Translations under genes and position numbers: made by a program | Shown: piece after piece, positions 1 to 9,309 of the stretch | Layout: the number at the start of each line of letters is the position of its first letter | Numbering within the stretch: the stretch's first letter is position 1 | From: Mycobacterium florentinum | GTDB lineage: Bacteria > Actinomycetota > Actinomycetes > Mycobacteriales > Mycobacteriaceae | DNA length: 64,000 nt | Direction: 5' to 3' | Assembly (NCBI RefSeq): GCF_010730355.1 | Contig: NZ_AP022576.1 | Coordinates: 5,580,001 to 5,644,000, forward strand | Notes under the pieces: generated by a model | Database searches by the model: none | Seen by the model: the letters and a program-made list of their open reading frames with translations, nothing else | Told to the model about the DNA's origin: nothing

Positions 1-200
1 GATATTAGCGAGGGCCGGACCCCGGCGCCTCGTTTGCGGTGCGTCACGGACAGCCATGCGGACGGTGAGTAATGCGTCGTAATTTCTTCGAATCCATCGA
101 CCCGCGAAACCGTAAGCACGCCCGTTTCCTGGTTAATTTCGAGTTCGTCCCCGTCGGATGCGTGGACTTCCTCACCGTTCGCGAGCCTGATCACGAACAT
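1..200 (-). CDS. small conserved hypothetical protein (C terminus beyond window)
   Basis: Reverse-strand reading from ATG at 200 stays open to the window edge for 66 codons. It begins MFVIRLANGEEVHASDGDEL and contains a tract GVLTVSRVDGFEEITTHYSP. A good ribosome site (GAGAGGA) lies six bases before this ATG. An in-frame ATG at 254 would add 18 residues but has no ribosome site, so 200 is preferred. The composition (balanced charged and hydrophobic residues, no low complexity) looks coding, whereas the plus-strand frame over it does not. It is divergent from mbtI. I do not recognise a function; it looks like a small soluble beta-rich mycobacterial protein. Confidence 0.6.
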   Translation of the reverse strand, partial: MFVIRLANGEEVHASDGDELEINQETGVLTVSRVDGFEEITTHYSPSAWLSVTHRKRGAGVRPSLI

Positions 201-2083
<1,883 letters not shown>

Positions 2084-2086
2084 CTC

Positions 2087-3043
2087 TCAGTTGGCTTGGC
2101 GGCGGCGTTCCGCCAACTCGTCGGGCGGTGCTTCGGCCCCGCCTTCCGGTGAGCGCTCGAGGTAGTCGGCGAGGATGCGGCTGGCCAACGACTCGATGCT
2201 CGATTCAATCGAGGACGCCAGCGTTGCGGTGACGGTGGCGACCGCCTGGGTGCGGAACCGAACCAGCATCGTGATCAGCTCGGCGATCTCGGCGTCCGCG
2301 GGCAGCGCCTGGCCCGGCTTGATCTTGTCGAGGACGTGTTCGGCGCCCGCGCGCACCAGCAGGTCGCTGATCTTGTCGATCTGGGGCACGATCTGTTCGT
2401 GCAAGTCGACGAGCTTCTCCAATTTGACGCCGTAGCCCCGGATTTCGTTGAACGCTTCGATCAGCTTGGGCCGGGTCACGGTGGCCTGCGCGCCGTCGAC
2501 CCGGATCACCTGCAGCGCGACCAGCCGTTCGAATGCCGTCGGATCGTCGACGAGCCGACGGGCGTCGACGAGCGCCATGGTCTCCGGTTTCTCGGTGGTC
2601 CAGGTACCCACGATGGCCGTCTCCAGGCCCAGAACATCGCCGAGGTTCTTGCCCTGCTCCCACGCGCTGAGCATCTCCTGCACGTGGGCGAGGTTGTAGC
2701 CGCGGTCGAGCATCGAAGTGATCAACCGCAGCCGGGTCAGATGGGTGTCGTTGAACAAGGCGATGCGGCCGACCCGCAGCGGCGGCGGTAGCAGCCCGCG
2801 ATCGCGGTAGACCCGGATGTTGCGGGTCGTGGTGCCGGCCAGCCGGGCCAGGTCGTCGATCCGGTACTCCCCGGACGCCGCGGTACCGTGCGGGTGACGC
2901 ACCGCCGCGTCGAAAAGCTGGGACACCGCGGTCTCGATGAAGTCCCGGGATTGGCGGCGAACGCGTTTGGGAACCCGTCGCACGTTGTACAGGACGCTCG
3001 CGATGGTGCCGGGCTCCGGGCGAGGCGGTCGGTCGGATGGCAT
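2087..3043 (-). CDS. MerR-type transcriptional regulator
   Basis: A 318-residue protein whose N-terminal third holds a MerR-like winged helix: YRIDDLARLAGTTTRNIRVYRDRGLLPPP followed by a second helix pair (FNDTHLTRLRLITSMLDRGYNLAHVQEML). The long C-terminal part is helical and is not a metal-binding MerR tail, so the inducer is probably an organic molecule. It is the last gene of the minus-strand operon, starting seven bases after the monooxygenase stop, and is therefore likely to regulate the monooxygenase genes above it. Start chosen at ATG 3043; an upstream ATG at 3109 would overlap the monooxygenase. The stop faces mbtI, only three bases away. Confidence 0.85.
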   Translation of the reverse strand: MPSDRPPRPEPGTIASVLYNVRRVPKRVRRQSRDFIETAVSQLFDAAVRHPHGTAASGEYRIDDLARLAGTTTRNIRVYRDRGLLPPPLRVGRIALFNDTHLTRLRLITSMLDRGYNLAHVQEMLSAWEQGKNLGDVLGLETAIVGTWTTEKPETMALVDARRLVDDPTAFERLVALQVIRVDGAQATVTRPKLIEAFNEIRGYGVKLEKLVDLHEQIVPQIDKISDLLVRAGAEHVLDKIKPGQALPADAEIAELITMLVRFRTQAVATVTATLASSIESSIESLASRILADYLERSPEGGAEAPPDELAERRRQAN

Positions 3044-3050
3044 CTCGGCC

Positions 3051-4550
3051 TCAGGCGCTCGAGGTGACGCTCGCCGCGGCACGGCCCGCCACCGCCTGGT
3101 AGTCCGCAAAACGGAAATCGTTCATCTGGCGAAGATACTGGGTCGCGAAGCCCGGGTACATCGAGCCGTTGAACCCGTCCTTGGTCAGATACCAACTGCG
3201 GCAACCCGACATCCACGTCGTCTTGGTGAGCCGGCGCTGGATGTCCTCGTTGTGGTGCAGCTGGACGTCTTCGCGCACGTCGAGATAGCGCAGGTCGTCG
3301 TCGAGGATGGTGCGAATCCCGCGCACGGCGTAATCGAGCTGGCCCTCGATGTAGACCAGTAGCGAATTGTGGCCCGGCCCGGAGTTGGGGCCGGTCATGA
3401 AGAACAGGTTCGGGTAGCCGTGCGCGTTGATGCTCTTGTAAGCCTGTGCGCCGTCGGCCCATTCGTCGGCCAGCGACCGTCCGCCGAGACCGGTGACGGC
3501 GAACGGCGGGCCGGTGAGGTGGACGTCGTAGCCGGTGGCGAACACGATGCAGTCGAGGTGGTGTTCGATGCCGTCGCTGGTACGGATGCCGACCGGGCTC
3601 AGCGTCGCGATGGGCCAGGAGATCAGTTTGCAGTTGTCGCGCTGCAGCGCCGGGTAGTAGTCGCTGGAGACCAGCATCCGTTTGCAGCCGGGGGCGAAAT
3701 CGGGCGTCAGCTGCCGGCGCAGCCACGGGTCGGAGACGGTGGCGCGCAGATGGGCCTGGCCGAGTCGGGCCACCAGCGAGGTGAGTGGGGTGTTCCATAC
3801 CAGGGCCGTGGCACTGGCTTCGTGGCCCCAGAACAGCGCTCGGCGGGCAAGTTGTTGGGCGGCTGGAACTTTGGCGAACAAGGTCTGCACCGCCGTCGGG
3901 GTCGCCACGTCCAGCCGGGGCAGCACCCAAGCGGGGGTGCGCTGGAACACCTTCACGAACTCGGCCCGCTTGACCAGTTCGGGAATGATCTGGATGGCGC
4001 TGGCGCCGGTACCGATGACGGCGACGCGCTTGCCGGCGAAGTCGTAGTCGTGATCCCAGCGGGCGCTGTGGATCTTGTGTCCGGAGAAGGTGTTCAGGCC
4101 GCGGATGTCGGGGAAGCTGACATCCGACAGCGGGCCGGACGCCAGCACGACGGTGCGGGCGCGAAAGCGCTTGCGGTTCTTGGTCTTGGCCGTCCACACC
4201 CCGGTGTCCTCGTCGAAGCTCATCCCGACGACCTCGTGCTTGAACCGGATGTGACGACGGATGTCGAATTTCGTCGCCATGTCTTCCAGATGGCGGCAGA
4301 TCTCGGCGGCGGGTGAGTACGTTCGCGACCAGGTCGGGTTCTGCGCGAACGAGTAGGAGTACAGCAGCGACGGGACGTCACAGCTGGCCCCCGGATAGGT
4401 GGTGTCGCGCCACGTTCCGCCCACCCGGTCGGCGCGCTCCAGGATGACGATGTCGGTGATCCCGGCCTCGGCCAACCGAATTGCGGTACCGAGTCCGGTG
4501 AAGCCGGCGCCGACGATCAGCGTTGCGTGGGTGTGCTCTGCCACGATCAC
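3051..4550 (-). CDS. flavin-containing (Baeyer-Villiger type) monooxygenase, MymA/EthA-like
   Basis: A 499-residue FAD/NADPH monooxygenase. The N terminus has the FAD-binding GxGxxG (LIVGAGFTGLGTAIRLAEAG), then ERADRVGGTWRDTTYPGASCDVP, typical of class B flavoprotein monooxygenases, and a second Rossmann motif VAVIGTGASAIQIIPELV for NADPH. Near the C terminus FATGYDVH and NLFFMTGPNSGPGHNS are characteristic. Length matches M. tuberculosis MymA and EthA (about 490-495 aa). It would oxygenate a ketone, aldehyde or soft-nucleophile substrate. The GTG at 4550 overlaps the stop of the upstream ferritin-like gene (GTGA), indicating translational coupling; GTG at 4544 is an alternative. The natural substrate cannot be read from the sequence. 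Confidence 0.88.
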   Translation of the reverse strand: MIVAEHTHATLIVGAGFTGLGTAIRLAEAGITDIVILERADRVGGTWRDTTYPGASCDVPSLLYSYSFAQNPTWSRTYSPAAEICRHLEDMATKFDIRRHIRFKHEVVGMSFDEDTGVWTAKTKNRKRFRARTVVLASGPLSDVSFPDIRGLNTFSGHKIHSARWDHDYDFAGKRVAVIGTGASAIQIIPELVKRAEFVKVFQRTPAWVLPRLDVATPTAVQTLFAKVPAAQQLARRALFWGHEASATALVWNTPLTSLVARLGQAHLRATVSDPWLRRQLTPDFAPGCKRMLVSSDYYPALQRDNCKLISWPIATLSPVGIRTSDGIEHHLDCIVFATGYDVHLTGPPFAVTGLGGRSLADEWADGAQAYKSINAHGYPNLFFMTGPNSGPGHNSLLVYIEGQLDYAVRGIRTILDDDLRYLDVREDVQLHHNEDIQRRLTKTTWMSGCRSWYLTKDGFNGSMYPGFATQYLRQMNDFRFADYQAVAGRAAASVTSSA

Positions 4551-5467
4551 GCCGCCGGGTCGTGCGTGAGTTCCCTGGACCAACTGGGCATCGGCCTCAG
4601 CAGTGGCTTGGGATAGAAATCCGACAGCCACACCATGGAGTTGGCCAGCAGTTGATAGGGGTGTCGCGGGTTGACCACCCACATGCCGTGCCGCTTGAGC
4701 AACTTGTAGGTGGGCACCCGCCGGGTGCGCTCGCCCCGGTCGCCGAGCTGCTTGAAACGGTTGACCGCGTTGAACAGCCGCTCCGGCTCCATGCCCATGC
4801 CGGCCATCTCGTTGCGGACCCGATTGAGCAGCGGTACGTACATGACCATGCCGAGGATCAGGCCAGGGGATGCGAAGCGGCCGACGAATTCGATGGCCAG
4901 CCGACGGGCTTTGGCGTTGCCGATCATCTCCAGCACCTCGAAATCGACAGTGATGTGCCGTGATTCGTCATTGTTGATCTTCTCGAAGACCTGATGGCAG
5001 ACCGGGTCCTGCACCGATTCCAGCAGGAACTTCAGCAGTGCGCCGTCGAGTGCCACCTCCAGCATCGGGATCACGGTCCCCAGCACCGACAGCGGCATGT
5101 CGTCGGCGAAGTTGTCCAGCCACTCGATGGCCAACCGGATGTTGACGTTGGGCTTGGGGATCTCGCCCTCCTCGAGCATGCCCCAGCGCTTCATCAACGC
5201 CAATTCCGCGTTGGCGTGCCGTTGTTCCTCGGCGTGGAAATACCGGTAGATCTCGGCGATGGTCGGGTTCGGCGCCTTTTTGGCCAGCGCCGCGAATCCC
5301 CTTGCGCCGATGTTCTCGATCCAGCACAGGTCGGCCATGAAGGCCTTGAGCTTCGGCCGGAACTCGGGCCGGATGGTGTCGGCACCCGGTGCGTCCCAGT
5401 CGATATCGGCGAGCGCCCACTGTCGATCCTTGATCTTGGCGAGCATGGCTTCCATGTCGATGGCCAC
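4547..5467 (-). CDS. ferritin-like diiron protein
   Basis: A 306-residue helical protein with two ExxH carboxylate-bridged metal motifs, YRYFHAEEQRHANAEL and INNDESRHITVDFEVLE, plus an upstream ligand candidate in WIENIGARG. This arrangement suggests a diiron ferritin-like oxygenase or hydrolase fold. Start is GTG 5467, which has AAGGGGG ahead of it. It lies between an SDR (24 bases upstream) and the flavin monooxygenase (overlapping), so it probably acts on the same substrate pathway. I cannot say whether it is an oxygenase, a desaturase-like enzyme or an accessory protein. Confidence 0.7.
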   Translation of the reverse strand: MAIDMEAMLAKIKDRQWALADIDWDAPGADTIRPEFRPKLKAFMADLCWIENIGARGFAALAKKAPNPTIAEIYRYFHAEEQRHANAELALMKRWGMLEEGEIPKPNVNIRLAIEWLDNFADDMPLSVLGTVIPMLEVALDGALLKFLLESVQDPVCHQVFEKINNDESRHITVDFEVLEMIGNAKARRLAIEFVGRFASPGLILGMVMYVPLLNRVRNEMAGMGMEPERLFNAVNRFKQLGDRGERTRRVPTYKLLKRHGMWVVNPRHPYQLLANSMVWLSDFYPKPLLRPMPSWSRELTHDPAA

Positions 5468-5491
5468 CAGCAGCCCCCTTCCCCTCGGCTA

Positions 5492-6352
5492 TCAGTGCAT
5501 GTTCGCGCGGGATGCCAGGCCGGCCACGCGGGTATAGGCCTGTGGTGCAATACGTTTGATGTTCCAGCCGATCTTGGCGTCGAACTGCGGCATGCAGTAG
5601 AGCTCGCCACGATCGTGGGCATCCAGACAGATCCGCGCCACCTTCTGCGCCGAGAACCCGGTCCAGCGCATCAGCTTGTTGGCGAGGTCACTGGATTCTT
5701 CGGTGATGCGGCCCGATTCGACGATGTTGGTCTTGACGAACGTCGGACACAGCACGGTGACGCGGATGCCGGTGCCGGACAGTTCGGCGGCCAGCGTTTC
5801 GGACAGCGAAAGCACCCCGGCCTTGCTGACGTTGTAGGCGCCCATACCGGGGGCCGCGGCGAACGCGGCCGCCGAGGCGACGTTGATAATGCCGCGCGGG
5901 GCGTGCGCCGGGCCGGCCTCGCGCAGGATCGGGGTGAACACGTGGCAGCCGTGAATCGGCCCCCACAGGTTGACGCCCAGCGTCCATGTCCAATCATCCA
6001 GGGGCACATCGCCGATGGCCGCGCCGCCGGCACCGACCCCGGCGTTGTTGATCACCAGGGTGGGTGCGGCCGCGAAGAAGGACTGTGCCGTTTCTGCCAG
6101 CGTGCTGACGTCGTCGATCCGCGAGACGTCGCAGCGCGCCGCCATCGCCTTCGCACCCAGCTCGGTGATCGCGTCGGCGGTCTCTTGCGCGGCGGCTTCG
6201 TCGATGTCACTGCAGACCACCGTGCCGCCACGGCGGCCGAGCTCGACGGCGAACGCGGCGCCGATGCCGCTGCCGGCCCCGGTCACCACGGCCAACGCGT
6301 TGTCGCTGGTGGTCTTCGACGTGCCGAGCAGTTTGTCCAGCGGTCCGAGCAT
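5492..6352 (-). CDS. short-chain dehydrogenase/reductase, SadH-like
   Basis: A 286-residue classical SDR. It shows the NAD(P) motif VVTGAGSGIGAAFAVELGRRGG, NNAG (VINNAGVGAGG), catalytic serine in NVASAAAFAA and YNVSK (Tyr and Lys of the active site). The extended C terminus (MPQFDAKIGWNIKRIAPQAYTRVAGL) resembles the mycobacterial SadH/Rv3085 group. It starts two bases after the stop of the MbtJ-like hydrolase, so the two are certainly co-transcribed. In this operon it would oxidise an alcohol or reduce a carbonyl that feeds the neighbouring flavin monooxygenase. ATG 6352 is used; longer starts run into the hydrolase gene. Confidence 0.87.
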   Translation of the reverse strand: MLGPLDKLLGTSKTTSDNALAVVTGAGSGIGAAFAVELGRRGGTVVCSDIDEAAAQETADAITELGAKAMAARCDVSRIDDVSTLAETAQSFFAAAPTLVINNAGVGAGGAAIGDVPLDDWTWTLGVNLWGPIHGCHVFTPILREAGPAHAPRGIINVASAAAFAAAPGMGAYNVSKAGVLSLSETLAAELSGTGIRVTVLCPTFVKTNIVESGRITEESSDLANKLMRWTGFSAQKVARICLDAHDRGELYCMPQFDAKIGWNIKRIAPQAYTRVAGLASRANMH

Positions 6353-6354
6353 CG

Positions 6355-7368
6355 TCAGCCCGTCTCGTCGGCCAGGGCGCGCGCATCCTGCAACGCGTGG
6401 GCGATGAACCGCGCGACGTAGGCCATGGCCTTGGCGGCCTCGGGTGTCATCCGCGGAAGTGCTTGGAACACATGGACTTGGTGCGGCCACACCTGCAGCT
6501 CGCAGCGGCCGCCGGCGGCCTTGATGTCCGCGGCCAGCTGCCGCGCATCGTCCTGCAGCATTTCGGCCCCGCCGGCCTGAACCAGCGTCGGGGGCAGCGC
6601 AGGTCCGCCGGCGACGTCGAGCGTCAACCGGGGGTGAGTGAGTTCGATACCCGGGTGATACAGCGCGACCAGGCGGGCCGCGTCGGCCGCCCGGGTCGCG
6701 GGATCGGGCCGAATCTTCTCGCGGGCGCGCGACAGCGCGAACGTCATGTCGATCAGCGGCGACAACAGCACCAGGGCGGCCGGGGATTGCGCGGCGACCT
6801 CGGGCTGCAACAGCATGTCGACGGTCAGATGACCGCCCGCCGAATCACCGGCGATCACAATCTGTTTCGCCGGCACGCCGCACGTTTGCACCAGCCAATC
6901 CCAGCCCGCCCGGACATCGTCGGCGGCGGTGGGGAACCGGTAGCGCGGCGCCAGCCGGTAGTCGACGCTGAACACCGGCAACCCGGTCAGCGACGAGAGC
7001 CAGGATGTCAACCGCCGGTGGGTCTTTGGCGAGCACACGGCATAACCGCTGCCGTGCACGTAGTAGATTGCGCCCGCGTCGGTCGACGAACGCGGCGCCT
7101 CGCTCGTCGGCGTTCGGGGCCCGTACACCCATTCGCCCTTGACCCGGCGGCCGTCGGGCAATCTCGTGTCGACCTGCTGAACGCGGGTGCCCGCCAGCGA
7201 GGGGCCGAAGGTGGCCATCACTCGCGCGATCATCCGGCGCGACAACCAGATTCCCCAGGCTTTTTCGGGCGGCACCACACCGCTGAACGGCCGCAAGGTG
7301 CAGGTGCTTACCGCTGCCGCGCCGCGGGACCGCAAAGACCCCCGGGCCGGGACGACGATGTCCGCCAT
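6355..7368 (-). CDS. mbtJ: MbtJ-like alpha/beta hydrolase (putative acetylhydrolase)
   Basis: A 337-residue hormone-sensitive-lipase-type hydrolase. The oxyanion-hole motif is YYVHGSGY (HGSG instead of HGGG), the nucleophile elbow is IAGDSAGGHL, and Asp and His lie in the C-terminal part (ALPPTLVQAGGAEML, WPHQVHVFQALPRM). From memory, stretches such as FGPSLAGTRVQQV and LPDGRRVKGEWVYGP match M. tuberculosis MbtJ (Rv2385, about 306 aa), and its orientation opposite to mbtI is also the same. The ATG at 7368 gives an N terminus about 20-30 residues longer; GTG 7311 is a plausible alternative. Its mycobactin role is not established even in M. tuberculosis, and here it sits inside an oxidation operon. 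Confidence 0.75.
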   Translation of the reverse strand: MADIVVPARGSLRSRGAAAVSTCTLRPFSGVVPPEKAWGIWLSRRMIARVMATFGPSLAGTRVQQVDTRLPDGRRVKGEWVYGPRTPTSEAPRSSTDAGAIYYVHGSGYAVCSPKTHRRLTSWLSSLTGLPVFSVDYRLAPRYRFPTAADDVRAGWDWLVQTCGVPAKQIVIAGDSAGGHLTVDMLLQPEVAAQSPAALVLLSPLIDMTFALSRAREKIRPDPATRAADAARLVALYHPGIELTHPRLTLDVAGGPALPPTLVQAGGAEMLQDDARQLAADIKAAGGRCELQVWPHQVHVFQALPRMTPEAAKAMAYVARFIAHALQDARALADETG

Positions 7369-7426
7369 GCAACGGAGTCAACCGCAAATGGTGACATTCG
7401 TCAATGGCAGCTTTGGGACCGACGTG

Positions 7427-8416
7427 TCAGCGCGTCCATTGCGTCGTGAATGTGGCGACCGAGTCGGCGACGCGGCGTCGGGCCGAGACCGGATCGGTAA
7501 ACGTCGCGGCAAGGGCGTCGACGGCGCGGTCGGCAAGCGGGCGCCACTTCGCGACCCAGCCGTCGATGACGGCAGCGTTGGCGGGATTGGCGCCCAATGC
7601 GTAGCGGGCCAGGGCGCTGCTCCACGCCTGGCTGCGGGTCGTGTCGACTCGGGACTCCTGCAGCAAGGCGGCGGTCAGGCCGTCCCCGTTGGCCGTTGCC
7701 AGATCGACGAACGCTTCCTTGAACAGCGCATCGAGCGTCGGCTTGACCACCACGTTCAGCGCGGTGAATGCCTCGCCCCAGTCGTAGGCCAGCAGTAGGC
7801 GTTCGAGGGCTTCGCGGGCCGGCTGCCACGCCTCGTCGGTCTCCCAAATCCACCGGGTCGCTTCGGTATTGGCCAGGTGCGTGCCGTGGCCGAGCGACAG
7901 CGACTTCGCCCGGTAAGCGGTCCACTGCAACGCCCGTAGTTCGTCGGCGGCTTGGAAGAACGCGGCGTTGGTGATGTAGGCGCTCGGCGCCAACTGTCCG
8001 ACGTAGAGGCTGGTGATCTGCAAGACGTGAAACACGTAGCGGGCCGGCACGTAGATGCGGTTCAGCGTCTCGACCCAGGCGGGGTCCAGCCGCGCATCGT
8101 GGTCGAGTGCCTCGTAGTGGTCGACCACGCCCTCGGCGTAGACCTCACGGTCGTGTTGCAGCGCAATATAGCGGCGGTAGTTCAGCGCCGCCGGATCGCG
8201 AAAACCCTCCCAATCGTCGGCTTGCAGCGGTGAGCCTTCGCGATGCTTGAGGTACCACCGGTTGATCGCACTGTCCGGGTCGAGGTCGAACGGAGCGGGC
8301 TTGCGGTTGAAGTGGTAGTGGAAATTGCCCGTGACGGCCTCATACTCGGTCGGCTTGCGCCGGGTATCGCCAGTGATGCTCCACGTCTTGAGCCGGCGGG
8401 GCGTTGCGGCGGTCAT
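7427..8416 (-). CDS. toluene-4-monooxygenase-type hydroxylase, beta subunit (TmoE family)
   Basis: A 329-residue protein matching the TmoE/TouE beta subunit of four-component bacterial multicomponent monooxygenases in length and pattern: RRKPTEYEAVTGNFHYHFNR near the N terminus, SAINRWYLKHREGSPL, then VLQITSLYVGQLAPSAYITN, LLAYDWGEAFTALNVVVKPTLD and the C-terminal AVIDGWVAKWRPLADRAVDAL. Beta subunits lack the diiron ligands and stabilise the (alpha-beta-gamma)2 hydroxylase. Starts three bases after the TmoD stop. A 58-base gap separates it from the MbtJ-like gene downstream. Confidence 0.9.
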   Translation of the reverse strand: MTAATPRRLKTWSITGDTRRKPTEYEAVTGNFHYHFNRKPAPFDLDPDSAINRWYLKHREGSPLQADDWEGFRDPAALNYRRYIALQHDREVYAEGVVDHYEALDHDARLDPAWVETLNRIYVPARYVFHVLQITSLYVGQLAPSAYITNAAFFQAADELRALQWTAYRAKSLSLGHGTHLANTEATRWIWETDEAWQPAREALERLLLAYDWGEAFTALNVVVKPTLDALFKEAFVDLATANGDGLTAALLQESRVDTTRSQAWSSALARYALGANPANAAVIDGWVAKWRPLADRAVDALAATFTDPVSARRRVADSVATFTTQWTR

Positions 8417-8419
8417 CCG

Positions 8420-8731
8420 TCAGTCCTCTCGTTCCAGGTACCAGTGCAGTTCATCGTCGCCGATGTACCGGATCCGGCCGGCAAAGCCAACCAGCGCCGG
8501 TTCCAGCGTGGCCAGCGGGAACGCTTGTCCCGCAGCGGCTTCCAAGCTGGATCTCGTGACTCGCAGGAAATGCGGCGCGTGGATGCGTACATAGCCGGCG
8601 TGGTCTTCGACGACGACTGCGGCGTCGGGGTTGTCGGCATAGATGGCGTCGGTCAGTGCGGAGACGATTTCGGGATCAAAGCCCCGCACAACGGGACCGA
8701 CCAGTTTCGCCGCCTCGCTGGTCGCGGTCAT
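8420..8731 (-). CDS. monooxygenase effector/coupling protein (TmoD/MmoB family)
   Basis: A 103-residue cofactor-free effector. Members of the TmoD/DmpM/MmoB family bind the hydroxylase and tune electron transfer and regiospecificity. The sequence VGPVVRGFDPEIVSALTDAIYADNP, VVVEDHAGYVRIHAPHFLRVTRSSLEAAAG and the tail IGDDELHWYLERED follow the family. The ATG at 8731 overlaps the stop of the Rieske gene (ATGA); the longer open frame upstream is discounted because it lies wholly within the Rieske gene. Confidence 0.88.
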   Translation of the reverse strand: MTATSEAAKLVGPVVRGFDPEIVSALTDAIYADNPDAAVVVEDHAGYVRIHAPHFLRVTRSSLEAAAGQAFPLATLEPALVGFAGRIRYIGDDELHWYLERED

Positions 8732-9066
8732 TGCCGGCCCCTTTCTTCGGTGAGGGATATGACGATTTGGTCGCCGTCGCGGCGAACCGGGTGGCTCTGC
8801 AGCTGGCAGTTGGCGGGATTGACACCGGAGCCGGTGGTCAGATCGAATTCCCAGCTGTGCGCGCCGCATGTCAGGACGTCATCCTCGATATTCCCTTCGG
8901 CCAGTGGGTAATTCGCGTGCGGGCACAGGCCGTCGTAAGCGCGGATTTCTCCGTTTCGCAGGTGGACGAGCAGGATCGGCCGATCGTCGACATAGAATTC
9001 GCCGACTTCGCCCTCCCACAGCTCGTCGATGGTGGCGACGGGAGTCCAGGTCTGGGTACTAGTCAT
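8728..9066 (-). CDS. Rieske [2Fe-2S] ferredoxin of the monooxygenase (TmoC family)
   Basis: A 112-residue ferredoxin that passes electrons from the reductase to the diiron hydroxylase. Both halves of the Rieske cluster site are visible: CPHANYPL (Cys-Pro-His) and CGAHSWEFDL (Cys-x2-His), separated by 16 residues. Length equals TmoC. ATG 9066 overlaps the end of the gamma-subunit gene by eight bases, which indicates tight coupling. The matching flavin/iron-sulfur reductase (TmoF) is not encoded next to it or elsewhere in the window. Confidence 0.92.
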   Translation of the reverse strand: MTSTQTWTPVATIDELWEGEVGEFYVDDRPILLVHLRNGEIRAYDGLCPHANYPLAEGNIEDDVLTCGAHSWEFDLTTGSGVNPANCQLQSHPVRRDGDQIVISLTEERGRQ

Positions 9067-9304
9067 AGAAGGCCTCGACGTGGTCCATCGGGCCGACGCC
9101 GGATGCGGCAATGCCCGCCTGTTGGTCGAGCACCTTCCCGTTGTGGCGCAACCGGATCGGTGCATCGCGTCTGGCCACCCGGTGTCCGACGACGTGGTGG
9201 GCGATCGCCGCACCCACGGCCTCGACGGTGTCGCCGTCGTCGACGGGGATCAGCAGTTCGAGCACGTCGCCCTCGAACAGGGCGGTCAGTGGAAGTAGCG
9301 CCAT
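9059..9304 (-). CDS. toluene-4-monooxygenase-type hydroxylase, gamma subunit (TmoB family)
   Basis: An 81-residue ubiquitin-like gamma subunit: MALLPLTALFEGDVLELLIP, VDDGDTVEAVGAAIAHHVVG, then the C-terminal GIAASGVGPMDHVEAFYD. TmoB is about 84 residues with the same PLxAxFxGDxxxxLxPVD opening. ATG 9304 is five bases after the TmoA stop; the longer open frame is an extension into tmoA. Confidence 0.9.
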   Translation of the reverse strand: MALLPLTALFEGDVLELLIPVDDGDTVEAVGAAIAHHVVGHRVARRDAPIRLRHNGKVLDQQAGIAASGVGPMDHVEAFYD

Positions 9305-9309
9305 GGCCC

